Positions 37,401-46,000 of a stretch of DNA of 64,000 nucleotides are shown here, one piece after another. The DNA comes from Symbiodinium natans (taxonomy: Eukaryota > Sar > Dinophyceae > Suessiales > Symbiodiniaceae), in the NCBI GenBank assembly GCA_905221605.1, contig CAJNDS010000071.1:112001-176000 (forward strand), written 5' to 3'. A program made the position numbers and the translations under genes. Numbering within the stretch: position 1 is the first letter of the stretch; the number at the start of each line of letters is the position of its first letter. The notes under the pieces are model-generated. The model was not told the origin of the DNA, made no database searches, and was given only the letters and a program-made list of their open reading frames with translations.

Positions 37401-39482
37401 AAATACGGTCATGGGTACGCTATATGTATGGTTACGAGAACCCTACATGATATATTGCTGTAGGCATGTCACAAGTCCTAAATAGGGTAGCTACTAGGCT
37501 CACAACCCTCCTTATAGCTACCCATGAACCTCCAATATGTTTTGAGTGGTTTTGGTAACCCTACACACTTGCTGTCGTGTCTTTAAGGCTTAAACCCTAA
37601 ACGCTACACCTGAAGCCCTAAACTCTGGCGCCCTGAAAGTATAAACCCTAAACCCTAAACCCTAAACCCTAAACCCTAAACCCTAAACCCTCTGTAGGTT
37701 GGGGGGCTCAGCAGTCTTGGGCTTAAGGGTAGCGAGTTTTCAACATTCCAGGGGGGGTTTGCCTCACATTGGCGATAACAGGACTCGATGTGCCTTTTGA
37801 GGGTTTAGGGTTTTCGGGGGTTTAGGGTTTAGGGTTTAGGGTTTAGGGTTTAGGGTTTAGGGTTTAGGGTTTAGGGTTTAGGGTTTAGGGTTTAGGGTTT
37901 AGGGTTTAGGGTTTAGGGTTTAGGGGTCTGCAGAGGCCTGGTTGGAAAAGGGCTTTAGGGTTGAAGGTTCGGCCTTCCTCTGCGGCTTTGGATGCTTTGG
38001 ATTTGAGGCTTGTGGTCTCCTTGGCAAGACAGGCCTCGGGTCTGTAAACATTGAAGCCCTAAACCCTAAACCCTAAACCCTTAAAAAAAACAAATTGAAG
38101 AAAATGTGGGGCTAACTTACCGGCCACGGCTTGTTGCTCTAAAAGGCATTTTGTGTCGTTCCCCGCGATGTCTCTGTTCAGCTTTCTCTGTTAAAACACC
38201 CGGGCATGCCACGTCGACTTGCCTGCGCCCATACTCTTGGGGTCGGACTAATTTGCCAAGAGTATTCCCTTATGGTCCCTGTAGAGCTACATACACCATA
38301 ATGACCCCAAAAGCCCGATTCTAACCATTGAGAGGCCCCAAAAAAGCTACATGGGAGAAGGGAGCCGAGGGGGAAGTCAGTTAACCCTAAACCCTAAACC
38401 CTAAACCCTAAACCCTAAACCCTAAACCCTTCTAAACCCTAAACCATATCAGGCCATGGATGAAGCAAGGCGCATCGGGCTCATGGTGCCCAAGTGCCTG
38501 AGCTCCTCCTCAGTCTCTGCCTTTTTTTGTCGTCTTTGTTTTAGGGTTTAGGGTTTAGGGTTTAGGGTTTAGGGTTTAGGGTTTAGGGTTTAGGGTTTAG
38601 GGTTTAGGGTTTAGGGTTTAGGGTTTAGGGTTTAGGATTGTGGGGGTGGGGTGAGGTAGGGTAGGGTAGGGTAGGAGTGGAGAGACTCGACATTGACCGA
38701 GGTATGCAGCCGCAGCCGCAGACGCCGCTGCAAGGGCATCGAAACGTGCATGCATTTAAGGAGGGATCTCGTGCTTTTGCCGCTGCGCTTTTTTCCCCTA
38801 AGGCCTAAGGCCACATAGGTTTCGGGTTCAGAAGCTTCAAGAGCACTTCAATTGGGGGCTTGACTCCCCCCCAAGTACCCAGAGTACCCCAAAGGTCGCC
38901 AAAAAGCCCACGGCAGCTGTGACATTGGGCCGAGGATCCTGGGATCACAGAAGTGGATGCCGCCCACGTACCAGACGGCACCGGCCATCAACGCGAAGCG
39001 GCTTCCATTCCCTGCGGTCCCATCCGTCCCTGGACGCTTATTTCGGGGGTAAGTTTGGGTATTGGGGGGGGGGTGGGGGGGGATGTTGAGGGTCTACCGG
39101 GGGTTTCAAACAGGGAAGGCCTTGATCTTTCTCCTGTCCATCCCAACAAGACGCCCTCCAATCTTAGGATGCCCTCAACCCATTTCAAGACTGTGGAAGC
39201 TGGAATGAGAGTTTTCTTGTCGCTGATGGGCCCTTCCAAGGGCACCCTGAAGTCTCCGCACTTTTGGGGGTGCCCAAAGCGAGACCCAAGTTTGTGTTTG
39301 CAATTTGGGTTTGGGGTTTGGGGTTTAGGGTTTAGGGTTTTAGGGTTTAGGGTTTAGGGTTTAGGGTTTAGAGCCCCCCCCCAATTCGGAGCCCAGCAGC
39401 GAGCCAGGCACCTTCTCCTGCCCCCATGATGTTCGCTCCGATGGCATCGCCGGCAGCCTCCCCGGCCGCCTCACCGGCCTAA
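31374..39482 (+). CDS. Ala/Glu-rich coiled-coil protein gene (gene B), 3' end present
   Basis: A series of short exons encoding Ala/Lys/Glu heptad-like helix, e.g. ALARAELDIEAAE, DKDVAKAE, NEAEVAKAE, AAKKAEEEVKEIEDAP, GLYEAKASQLTSEAD and VKSLEKETEAAEARLL. It ends in a Pro/Ala/Met tail with TAA at 39480. It would be a long coiled coil. No domain gives a role. It may be the 3' part of the kinase transcription unit, since I see no convincing start between 22.7 and 31.4 kb. Confidence 0.6.
31907..31930 (+). CDS. Gene B candidate exon, coiled coil
   Basis: CTAAG|G, DKDVAKAE, then a GAG|GACATG donor (GA) or a longer exon. Confidence 0.35.
32361..32411 (+). CDS. Gene B exon, coiled coil
   Basis: TTTGAG|G, DKKTDAMENEAEVAKAE, donor GAG|GCGCCT (GC). 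Echoes the preceding exon (VAKAE). Confidence 0.55.
32599..32676 (+). CDS. Gene B exon, Ala-rich helix
   Basis: CAAG|G, AALAAANARTAASLAVAHSR then GDLFEE, donor GAG|GCGGGT (GC). A family 4 element follows. Confidence 0.55.
32688..32823. mobile_element. Introner-like TIR element, family 4, with telomeric insert
   Basis: GACTGGTGGTTAGTAGGAAA at the left. TTCCCTGGTGGCCAACAG at the right. TTTAGGGTTTAGGGCTTAGG sits within the left arm. Confidence 0.6.
33046..33170. other. G-rich/C-rich inverted segment with CTCCCTAAGG tandem
   Basis: GGGAGGGGGGTTCAAGGGGG is roughly the inverse of TACCCCCCATGAGCGTCCCC. Three CTCCCTAAGG units lie between. Possibly an eroded TIR element. Confidence 0.35.
33618..33732 (+). 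CDS. Gene B exon, coiled coil
   Basis: ACCAG|G, AAKKAEEEVKEIEDAPGVAA and KEAADAAIKQFTQQDASN, then the telomeric donor AATG|GTTTAG. CCCTAAA (33540-33580) precedes. Confidence 0.75.
33733..33790. repeat. Telomere-type array used as splice donor
   Basis: Five TTTAGGG then three TTAGGGG units. Confidence 0.9.
33791..34645. other. Gene B intron
   Basis: It contains a weak family 7 remnant near 33911-33980 and the family 9 element at 34200-34286. Other open frames are short and unsupported. Confidence 0.5.
34200..34286. mobile_element. Introner-like TIR element, family 9
   Basis: TTACTTAGCCAATAGTTGAA at the left. CCGTTGGAGAAGTAAG at the right ends AG. AAACTTTGTCC and AATAAAGTTTAACC pair inside. 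Sister copy at 40579. Confidence 0.65.
34646..34698 (+). CDS. Gene B exon
   Basis: CTCAG|G, DELNKKFLSNFKARKLL, donor CAT|GTTGCT or later. Confidence 0.5.
35102..35151 (+). CDS. Gene B exon
   Basis: LQALLGLPSLVNRRAS after TTGGCAG|, donor TCG|GTCCAC. Exactly framed by CCCTAAA (35045-35082) and TTTAGGG (35158-35230). Confidence 0.5.
35158..35230. repeat. Telomere-type array, TTTAGGG orientation
   Basis: Ten perfect units. Confidence 0.95.
35231..36257. other. Gene B intron
   Basis: It contains Ala/Pro-coding-like but frame-ambiguous sequence at 35290-35370, TTTAGGG units at 35685-35730, an A/T-rich stretch (35900-36115) and the CCCTAAA array at 36118-36243. Confidence 0.45.
36118..36243. repeat. 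Telomere-type array, CCCTAAA orientation
   Basis: CCCTCAA, CCCCAAA and CCCTAAA units, purest next to the exon. Confidence 0.94.
36258..36353 (+). CDS. Gene B exon, coiled coil
   Basis: CCCAG|G, GLYEAKASQLTSEADLLRAS and SDSAHHQIHAYQ, donor CAG|GCCGGG (GC). Opposed arrays flank it. Confidence 0.7.
36356..36590. repeat. G-run and TTTGGGG/TTTAGGGG array
   Basis: G16 then an alternating TTTGGGGG/TTTAGGAG higher-order pattern, locally homogenised. Confidence 0.93.
37073..37131 (+). CDS. Gene B candidate exon
   Basis: GGCAG|G, GYADKFSGHKHMAPQAPKPR. TTTAGGG arrays on both sides. 3' border unclear. Confidence 0.42.
37201..37254 (+). CDS. Gene B exon, coiled coil
   Basis: CCCCAG|G, VKSLEKETEAAEARLLPF, donor TTT|GTGAGC. 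A family 3 element starts 10 bp later. Confidence 0.7.
37265..37535. mobile_element. Introner-like TIR element, family 3, invaded by G-run and telomeric array
   Basis: The left end CTTGGAGGTTCAT is followed at once by about 22 G and 10 TTTAGGG units (37278-37370). The element's body and right end (GCTACCCATGAACCTCCAA) follow. Confidence 0.75.
37752..37802 (+). CDS. Gene B candidate exon
   Basis: TTCCAG|G, GVCLTLAITGLDVPFE, telomeric donor GAGG|GTTTAG. Hydrophobic and not typical of the rest. Confidence 0.35.
37803..37925. repeat. Telomere-type array, TTTAGGG orientation
   Basis: About 17 units, one with GTTTTCGGGGG. Confidence 0.95.
38261..38340. mobile_element. Introner-like element, family 15 (partial)
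   Basis: ATTCCCTTATGGTCCCTGTA, CATAATGACCCC and AACCATTGAGAGGCCCC. Related blocks in the same order at 31818-31890. Confidence 0.4.
38453..38493 (+). CDS. Gene B exon
   Basis: ATCAG|G, AMDEARRIGLMVP, donor CCAA|GTGCCT. CCCTAAA before, TTTAGGG (38538-38637) after. Confidence 0.55.
38538..38637. repeat. Telomere-type array, TTTAGGG orientation
   Basis: Fourteen units. Confidence 0.95.
38951..39000 (+). CDS. Gene B penultimate exon
   Basis: CACAG|, KWMPPTYQTAPAINAK(R), donor GCG|AAGCG|GCTTCC (GC) in phase 2, matching 39392. Confidence 0.5.
39392..39482 (+). CDS. Gene B terminal exon with TAA stop
   Basis: CGGAG|, PAASQAPSPAPMMFAPMASP then AASPAASPA and TAA at 39480-39482. The Pro/Ala/Ser repeat and a stop followed by non-coding sequence indicate a C-terminus. 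Confidence 0.7.
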
Positions 39483-40043
39483 GACTGACCGGGGGGAGCA
39501 CCTGAGAACACGAGCGCTTGGCAGAAAGGGCTACCCTAAACCCTAAACCCTAAACCCTAAAGAGGGTTAGGGTCTAGGGTTTTGGGGTGTGGGGTTTCGG
39601 TCTTAGGGCTTCGAAGGGTCGAAGTAAGGTTTTGCGGGTTAGGGTTTAGGGTTTAGGATACAAATGGTCGAAGTAGGAGTTTACCTTCAAGGGTTTCGGA
39701 GGTTTAGGGCTTCCGGGTTTTGAGGGTTTCTAGGGTTTCTAGGGTTGAGGGTTTAAGGTTTAGGGTTGAGGGTTTAGGGTTTAGGGTTTTGGAGATTTGG
39801 GGCTTCTCAGGGTCGGACGCATGAGAGCCGGTGCAGAAGCATCCAGCGTTTCCGCCGCGTTTCTGTGCGAAGCCAAAGGCTCCTCAGTAACTGACAGGAA
39901 GCACATGGCCCAGGCCAAATGAGGCAGAGCAATTGCATGTTGCCACTCAATTAGGAGCATGGTCCAGCCTGGTTCAGAAAGCACCTTGCGAGAAAGCTGA
40001 CACTTCGCACACAGTCGCGTGTAGTGCACCGTAGCTTGGCGAG
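39483..40043. other. Intergenic spacer between genes B and C
   Basis: 561 bp with CCCTAAA (39534-39558) and then degenerate TTTAGGG (39565-39790). No promoter motif is recognised. CGTAG at 40029-40033 or the AG just before the ATG could be spliced-leader acceptors (known in dinoflagellates; not shown here). Confidence 0.55.
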
Positions 40044-40073
40044 ATGGACGCGGCCAGCGCGGCAGCAATGAAG
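40044..40073 (+). CDS. Gene C first exon
   Basis: ATGGACGCGGCCAGCGCGGC and onward, MDAASAAAMK, donor AAG|GTCCGT in phase 0, joined to AAAG|GCCGCC at 40224. Confidence 0.6.
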
Positions 40074-43000
40074 GTCCGTGCCTTATTTAAAGCCGGAATT
40101 GCCGGAATGTTGCAAGAAACGCCGGCGACAACCCTAAACCCTAAGCCCTAAACCCTAAACTCCCTAAACCCTAAACTCTAAACCCTAAACCCTAAGCCCT
40201 GACTGAACCCCACGCCCCGAAAGGCCGCCACCGCTTCTGCGATGTGGGCACCGCGCAGTCTCCAGTTTGGCTCCTGGCGCGGGGTTCGGTCCAGGATCGA
40301 GGTGCTTTGGGATCAGGCTTTGTCCGCTCCAGGCAGGGGTTTGGGGTTAAGGTTTTCGGGTTTAGGGTTAAGGTTTTCGGGTTTAGGGTTAAGGGTTTAG
40401 GGTAGGATGTGTCTTCTAGCACCCAGAGTAGGCCCTTATTCCCTTTTTTTTGGATTTGGGTTCCCTTATCAGCCCCTTTAAACCAGGAAGGGCGCCCTTG
40501 TTTTCTTCCTGTAGGTTACTCTTGGGTCTAGCCGTTTTTGGCGGTTTCTTTAGCACTGTTCAGAGACTGAAGGGTAGCCTTACTTAGCCAAGAGTTGAAC
40601 TTTACGCTTTTTGGGTTTCCTTATTTAGTAGGGAGGTCCTTAGTACCCGGCTGGCTGCAGAGACCTGGTTGCACAAAAGTAGGAAAAAATGAGGTTCAAC
40701 CCCTTTTTCCCCTTGGTTATTGGAGAAGTAAGTAGCAAACCTTGAGCCATCAGATGCCTGGAGCTTAGGATGCCTCCAAGGGCACATTGGCGAGCGGCCA
40801 AGGCAGTGTCAGGGCGAGAAGAAGCCCAAAAAAGCCCTAAGCTATACACCCTAAACCCTAAACCCTTATGCCCTTTTGTGGGGGGGGGGGGGGTCTTCGA
40901 TCCCTTGTGATATTGCAAAACCACTCTCTTGATTCCTAGCTTATAGTCTGACTTGGGAAGCAGGCCCGGGAACAGTAGGTGGAAGAGGAGGCACGGTTTA
41001 GGGTTTAGGGTTTGGGGTTTGGGGTTTGCTGTACTCATGTGGGTGTTTGGGTTGTGTCGTTTATCGTCTGTAAGCCTGGTCACCCTTTACCCCAAACCGT
41101 TCAGCAGGACCTACAACCTATAAATAGCAGCTCGGGAGTTGTATCTGTGTATAGCGAGATTTGAGGCTGAGAGATGTATTGCGGATCCCTGCTGAGTGGT
41201 TCGTCCAACAATATGGGAGTCACAAAACAAGCCTTGAGGAATGCTCAGGATGCCTAATCCTCCCAACCCCTTGAATGCCTTCTGCTACCCTGATACCCCT
41301 CAAGCCCCCAGGAAGCTGAGAGGAAACTCTGTTGTGCAGCTGTGCAGGTTGCAAGTCCCACGCGGCGGGGCAGCGTCTCGCAGACGGGATCTGGTGGAGG
41401 CCTTTCGTGCACCAGCTGTAGGTTCCAAAAACTAGGGGGAAGGGGGCGGGGGGTACCCATTTTGTTCAGGAAGGCCTGGGCAACTTCGTTCTTCTCCTCA
41501 AAGCATCCCCAAGAGGACCCAAGTTCTGAATCCTGAAGTGGAAAGCCGTCCGGAGTCCTGCCCATGAGCCTTCAATTCAAGTAGCCCCCGTTCCCGAACT
41601 CAACGTCGGCGAAGGCACCGTCATGGCCGCGACCTCCGCAGTTGTGGCAGCAGCTGCAAGTAGAATGTGGGCCGTGTCCTCAGCACAACTTCGTGCCGCA
41701 TGATGCAGGAGCTTGGCTTTGGCGTTAGGAGGTGCGGGAGTTGGGTGTAAGATCGCATGTCTGACTTGAAGGCTCATGTTCGACGAAAAAAGAAAGCATA
41801 GCAGTGAGAACGTTGCTGCCACACAGGCTGGCAGAGTGCAAAGCTACGGCCGTAGATCCCAGCCTAGAAGAGACACAGAGGGCATATCCTCAGATTGCAA
41901 AAGGGAAGCCAAATTATTATTTTAAAGGATATTCCTCAATTAGTATTGCAGTTTCTGAGGAAGGTCCTCCATGGTTCCGTAAGGCATGCCTATTTCTTGG
42001 AGCCAAGTTGCCACTGCCTGTAGTGTCGGCTACTGGGCCTGATGCGAAGCCCTACATCCTCCATATTGAACCCTATGAAACCTCGTTCTTACAAGATGTT
42101 AAGCCCTACTCATCCCTACATGAAACCCCAGAATAGTCGACCTTATAAAGCCATATAAACCTTTTGTTACACCAATACGTTAAAGCCTACAAGACCATGC
42201 ATGAAACCCGAGATTCTTCAATTCGACCTTCTTACACCCTATATGAAGTTGCAGCCTGGTTTCTGCTCAAGCAGAATGCCAGCCCCTGCCAGTCCCCCAG
42301 CGCCTCAGCTGCATTGGGGTTCCACAACTCCGGGTTTAGGGTTTAAGGTCTGGGAGTCCAGTCAGTAGCTCTGGAAGCCAGTGCTTGGGCAGTTTTTGGC
42401 AGCACCCACGGAAGTCCGGATGCAAAAAAAGGGCTTAAGGTTTAGGGTTTGGGGTTTGGGGTTGGTGAGATCTCCAACCTTGGCTCGAATGCGTCCCTCG
42501 ACCTTCAGGTGCGGAGATGATTACCAACGCCGCGCCGGGCTCTCAGTGCAAAGACCGCTTGGAGCATCTTGGGTAGTAGAGGTCGGGTCAGAAGTGCCCG
42601 CAACAAGGTACAGTATGTCCAGTGCGAACTGTCGTGTGAAGGCGTGGGTTCAGTCGCTACACACTTGAGAAGCACGGAATGGGTACGCCGCTGCCATGAC
42701 ATCCAAGAAAGCCAGTCAAGGCAGCACTCGCATGGGGCCCTGAACCAACAAAGGTCTAGCCCAAAACCCTAAACCGGAAATTCTGAACCCTAAACCCTAC
42801 ACCATACATACCGGGAGCGAAAAAAACTCCTTGTGCCCAGGGGCCAGGCTGATGAAGATGACTTTGACGGCAACTTGGACCAGGATCCGGACACCATCAC
42901 CGAGGCGTGTGGGTGTGCGATTTGAGGGCCACTTTGGCTTGGTAGGGTTTAGGGTTTAGGGTTTAGGGTTTAGGGTTTAGGGTTTAGGGTTTAGGGTTTA

Positions 43001-46000
43001 GGGTTTAGGGTTTAGGGTTTAGGGTTTAGGGTTCCCGTATAAAGTAACCAACCCAGAAAAGGGTGCCCTTACTGTAATATGGTTACCGGGCTACCAAGTC
43101 GGGGGCATCTTCAGTTCAAGCGTGTGTGTTGGAACCCTCTTGGCGTATCTATTGGTGCGTTCGACTTGAACGTTCATGGGTAGTTCTAAGGTTGGAATTC
43201 CGGTAACTATGCTTACAACCCTCTTTAGGGTACTTCTAACCTTACTTCTAACCACCCATGAACCTCCAACTATGGACTAGGGTTCAGAGATGTTCTACTG
43301 CTTAGGGTCTCAGATTCTGGGCCCTTGGCGCGTCGGGTTTCGCAGGTGGAGGTGGCCCGACAGAGGATTCGGCAGCTGACTCATGAGCAGGAGCCTGGCC
43401 GCTGTTGGCAACGACTTGCCTTTTCCCCCCAGGGTCCTTCGTAGGGAATGAGGGAGTTAGCCCTATATACCCAACTTCAAGGGATTAGATCATTCCCTAG
43501 GAGGAACCAGCCAGATTCTGGTCCTCCTAGGGTGCCCCGTGGGAACAAAGCCCAAACATGATCCTAAACCCTAAGACCCAGGATCTTTAGGATCCCTTTA
43601 GGGTTTGGGGTTGAGGGTTTAGGGTTGGGGTTTAGGGTTTAGGGTTTGGGGTTCGGGGTTTAGGGCTTAGGGTTTTAGGGTTCAGGGTTTAGGGTTTAGG
43701 GTTTAGGAACAGCCAAGGAGAGGGCTGAGGACTACCAGGGCCGCCTGTCAAGGACTGCGCTGGAATCTCCTTTTTGCGAGGCAATGGCTGCAGGCTTTCC
43801 TGTTGGGTTTGGGGTTAGGGTCTGGGGTTTGGGGTTTAGGGTTTAGGGTTTAGGGTGGCTCTTAGTGGGGAATCGAGGAAGTGAGCTATGTGATGCCTTA
43901 AAGGGGGTAGAAGGTACCTCATTCTCTCATTCTGAGAACCAGTAAGTTTAGGGCTCAGGGTTTGCGATTCCCACCCAGATGGAAAGAGCAAAATTGCGAT
44001 GCATGTGCCGACGATGCGGCGAACTGGCAGGTATTGATGAGAGGTATTGGTATGGAGCAGCCGATTTCGAAACTCAAGTTCCAGAATCCCAAGCTGGCCC
44101 AGTGGCACCCTTCCCTTTCCCCTTGTTGTTGGTTCAAGGTTCCATTTTAAAGTAACTAGCCCAAAACACGGGCGCCCTTGGAGTAATATGGTTACTGGGC
44201 TACCAAGTGAACGAACCTACCTACAACCCTAAGCGCTAAATCCTGGAACCCTAAACCCCAAAACCCTAAACCCTAAACCCTGGACCCTGGAACCCTAAGC
44301 CCTAAACCCTAAACCCTAAACCCTAAACCTACCCGCAAACGCAGGAAGCTCCAGAAGCTGGATGCAGACCTGGTGTCCAAGCGCGAGGAGGTCGAAGGCT
44401 TGCAAAGGACCGCCACCTCATCTCTCATTTTGCTCCCCCCCCCCGTTTAGGGTTTAGGGATTAGGGTTTAGGGATTAGGGTTTAGGGTTTAGGGTTTCGG
44501 GTTTCGGGTTTAGGGGGTTTGAGAAGGATTCAGGTCCTCTGAACACTGCCCAGAAGCATTCTGCATGCCCTGCTAGCCTCTACCGTGGTGACCGAGACAG
44601 ATATCCCCTACGTTCGTCTACAGCCCAGATGAACCGCCCTCAAGCCGCGGAGGAGCTTGCGCCTGGAAAGGGACAAGTTTGCGGAGGACAGACTGGCCCC
44701 TGAAGTTTGAGAGGTGCAGCACTCGCATTCTGCACTCTGCACTCGAGAGTGAAGACCCGAGGGTGTCGAGAAGATGTGTTGCTTGGGTTGGGGCGACTCG
44801 CGAAGAGCTAGCTTTGAAATTGGCTCGAGTATGTGACCTCCCCTGCAAGTAATTACGTTTATAGGCATGGCTCGGGCCCCTGCAGATCGTGTGCAAGCTG
44901 CGAACCTTTGCTGGTCCTGTTTGGAGCCATGGCTAGCTGACATCCGGCATAAGAAGCCGGCACTACCAGATATCGAGCTTTAGCAGTTAGCAAGATGTGA
45001 CTGCGCCGACAAGTGGAGTCTTTGAGAGAATTGGAGATGGGTGTGGGCAAGCAGTGTCGACAAATAAGTCGCGAGAGCAGGAAATCAAAAGGGAGAATAG
45101 GCGGTGGACCCATGAGTTTGGTTCCTCCAATGCGAGCACCACCAGCACCACGCAGGGCCACATAGGAACAACGGATCAACTGATCATGTACAGAATCGTT
45201 ATCGACCTGGTAGATGCAGTCATGCAGTTCCGAAGTCCTGCGTGCACGATGCCCAGCATTTGTTTTTTGCGCCGGGGTTGTCTTGTGTGTTTCCACTCCG
45301 GGGCCTGCTCCAGGAGTACAAGAGCGAGAAGCGGGAAAGAGAAACGAAAGCGACCACCCAAGAGGAACGGATCCGAGAGTATTTGACCGAGGCGGGCCCA
45401 CTTGGATCGGACCGTACACTCCGAGTCAACTGGGTTTTGTTGAGTGCCCAGTCGAGCGCCCCCGCCCCCAATGGTAGGAGGAGTTGTTCTTAGGTTGTCT
45501 TTTGAGGAGATCAGTTGGGTTTGCTAGACCTGGATATTGGGATGCATGGGATTTGGCCCAACTAGGGCCTAGGGTGTCGGTGCTGGGGTTCACAGCGTGA
45601 GCAGACACCTGCACGGAAGTCGTGACGCAAGGTCCTCTACACCAAACCGAAGCAGGTGGACAAGAAAGGCGAGTTTAACTTGGATACCGTACTTGTGCTG
45701 CTTGGGTGCGAACTTAGGGTTTGGGGTTTAGGGTTTGGGGTTTAGGGTTTAGGGTTTAGGGTTCTTTCCCACATGTTTGCCACCACTTTCTGAAAGAGTC
45801 GGAGCCCTAAACCCCAAACGCCAGGATTGGGCTCTCAAGGAATTTCAGCAAGTGCGAGCCATTAAAAGAGTCGGGGGCACCCTGGGGTTTTATGGGTTCC
45901 TAGGGCTCGCTGCGTCCCAAGTGGGCTCTCTGTAATTTCTTCCGTCTCCCGAACATTTATACATGTTAAAGGCAACAAGAGAAAAGAAGCTGAGTCCTTC

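Noticed and set aside
40964-40996. Second apparent in-frame TAG (AREQ-TAG-VEEEAR), hinting at stop-codon reassignment
   Set aside because: TAG|G is itself a good acceptor for a VEEEA mini-exon, and TAA/TAG appear to end genes B and C, so reassignment is not supported.
42848-42906. EF-hand in DEDDFDGNLDQDPDTITE
   Set aside because: Acidic residues do not follow the 12-residue loop spacing with a terminal Glu.
44859-45419. 186-codon open frame on the minus strand
   Set aside because: Antisense to coiled-coil exons of gene C, Ser/Pro-rich shadow composition, no recognisable domain.
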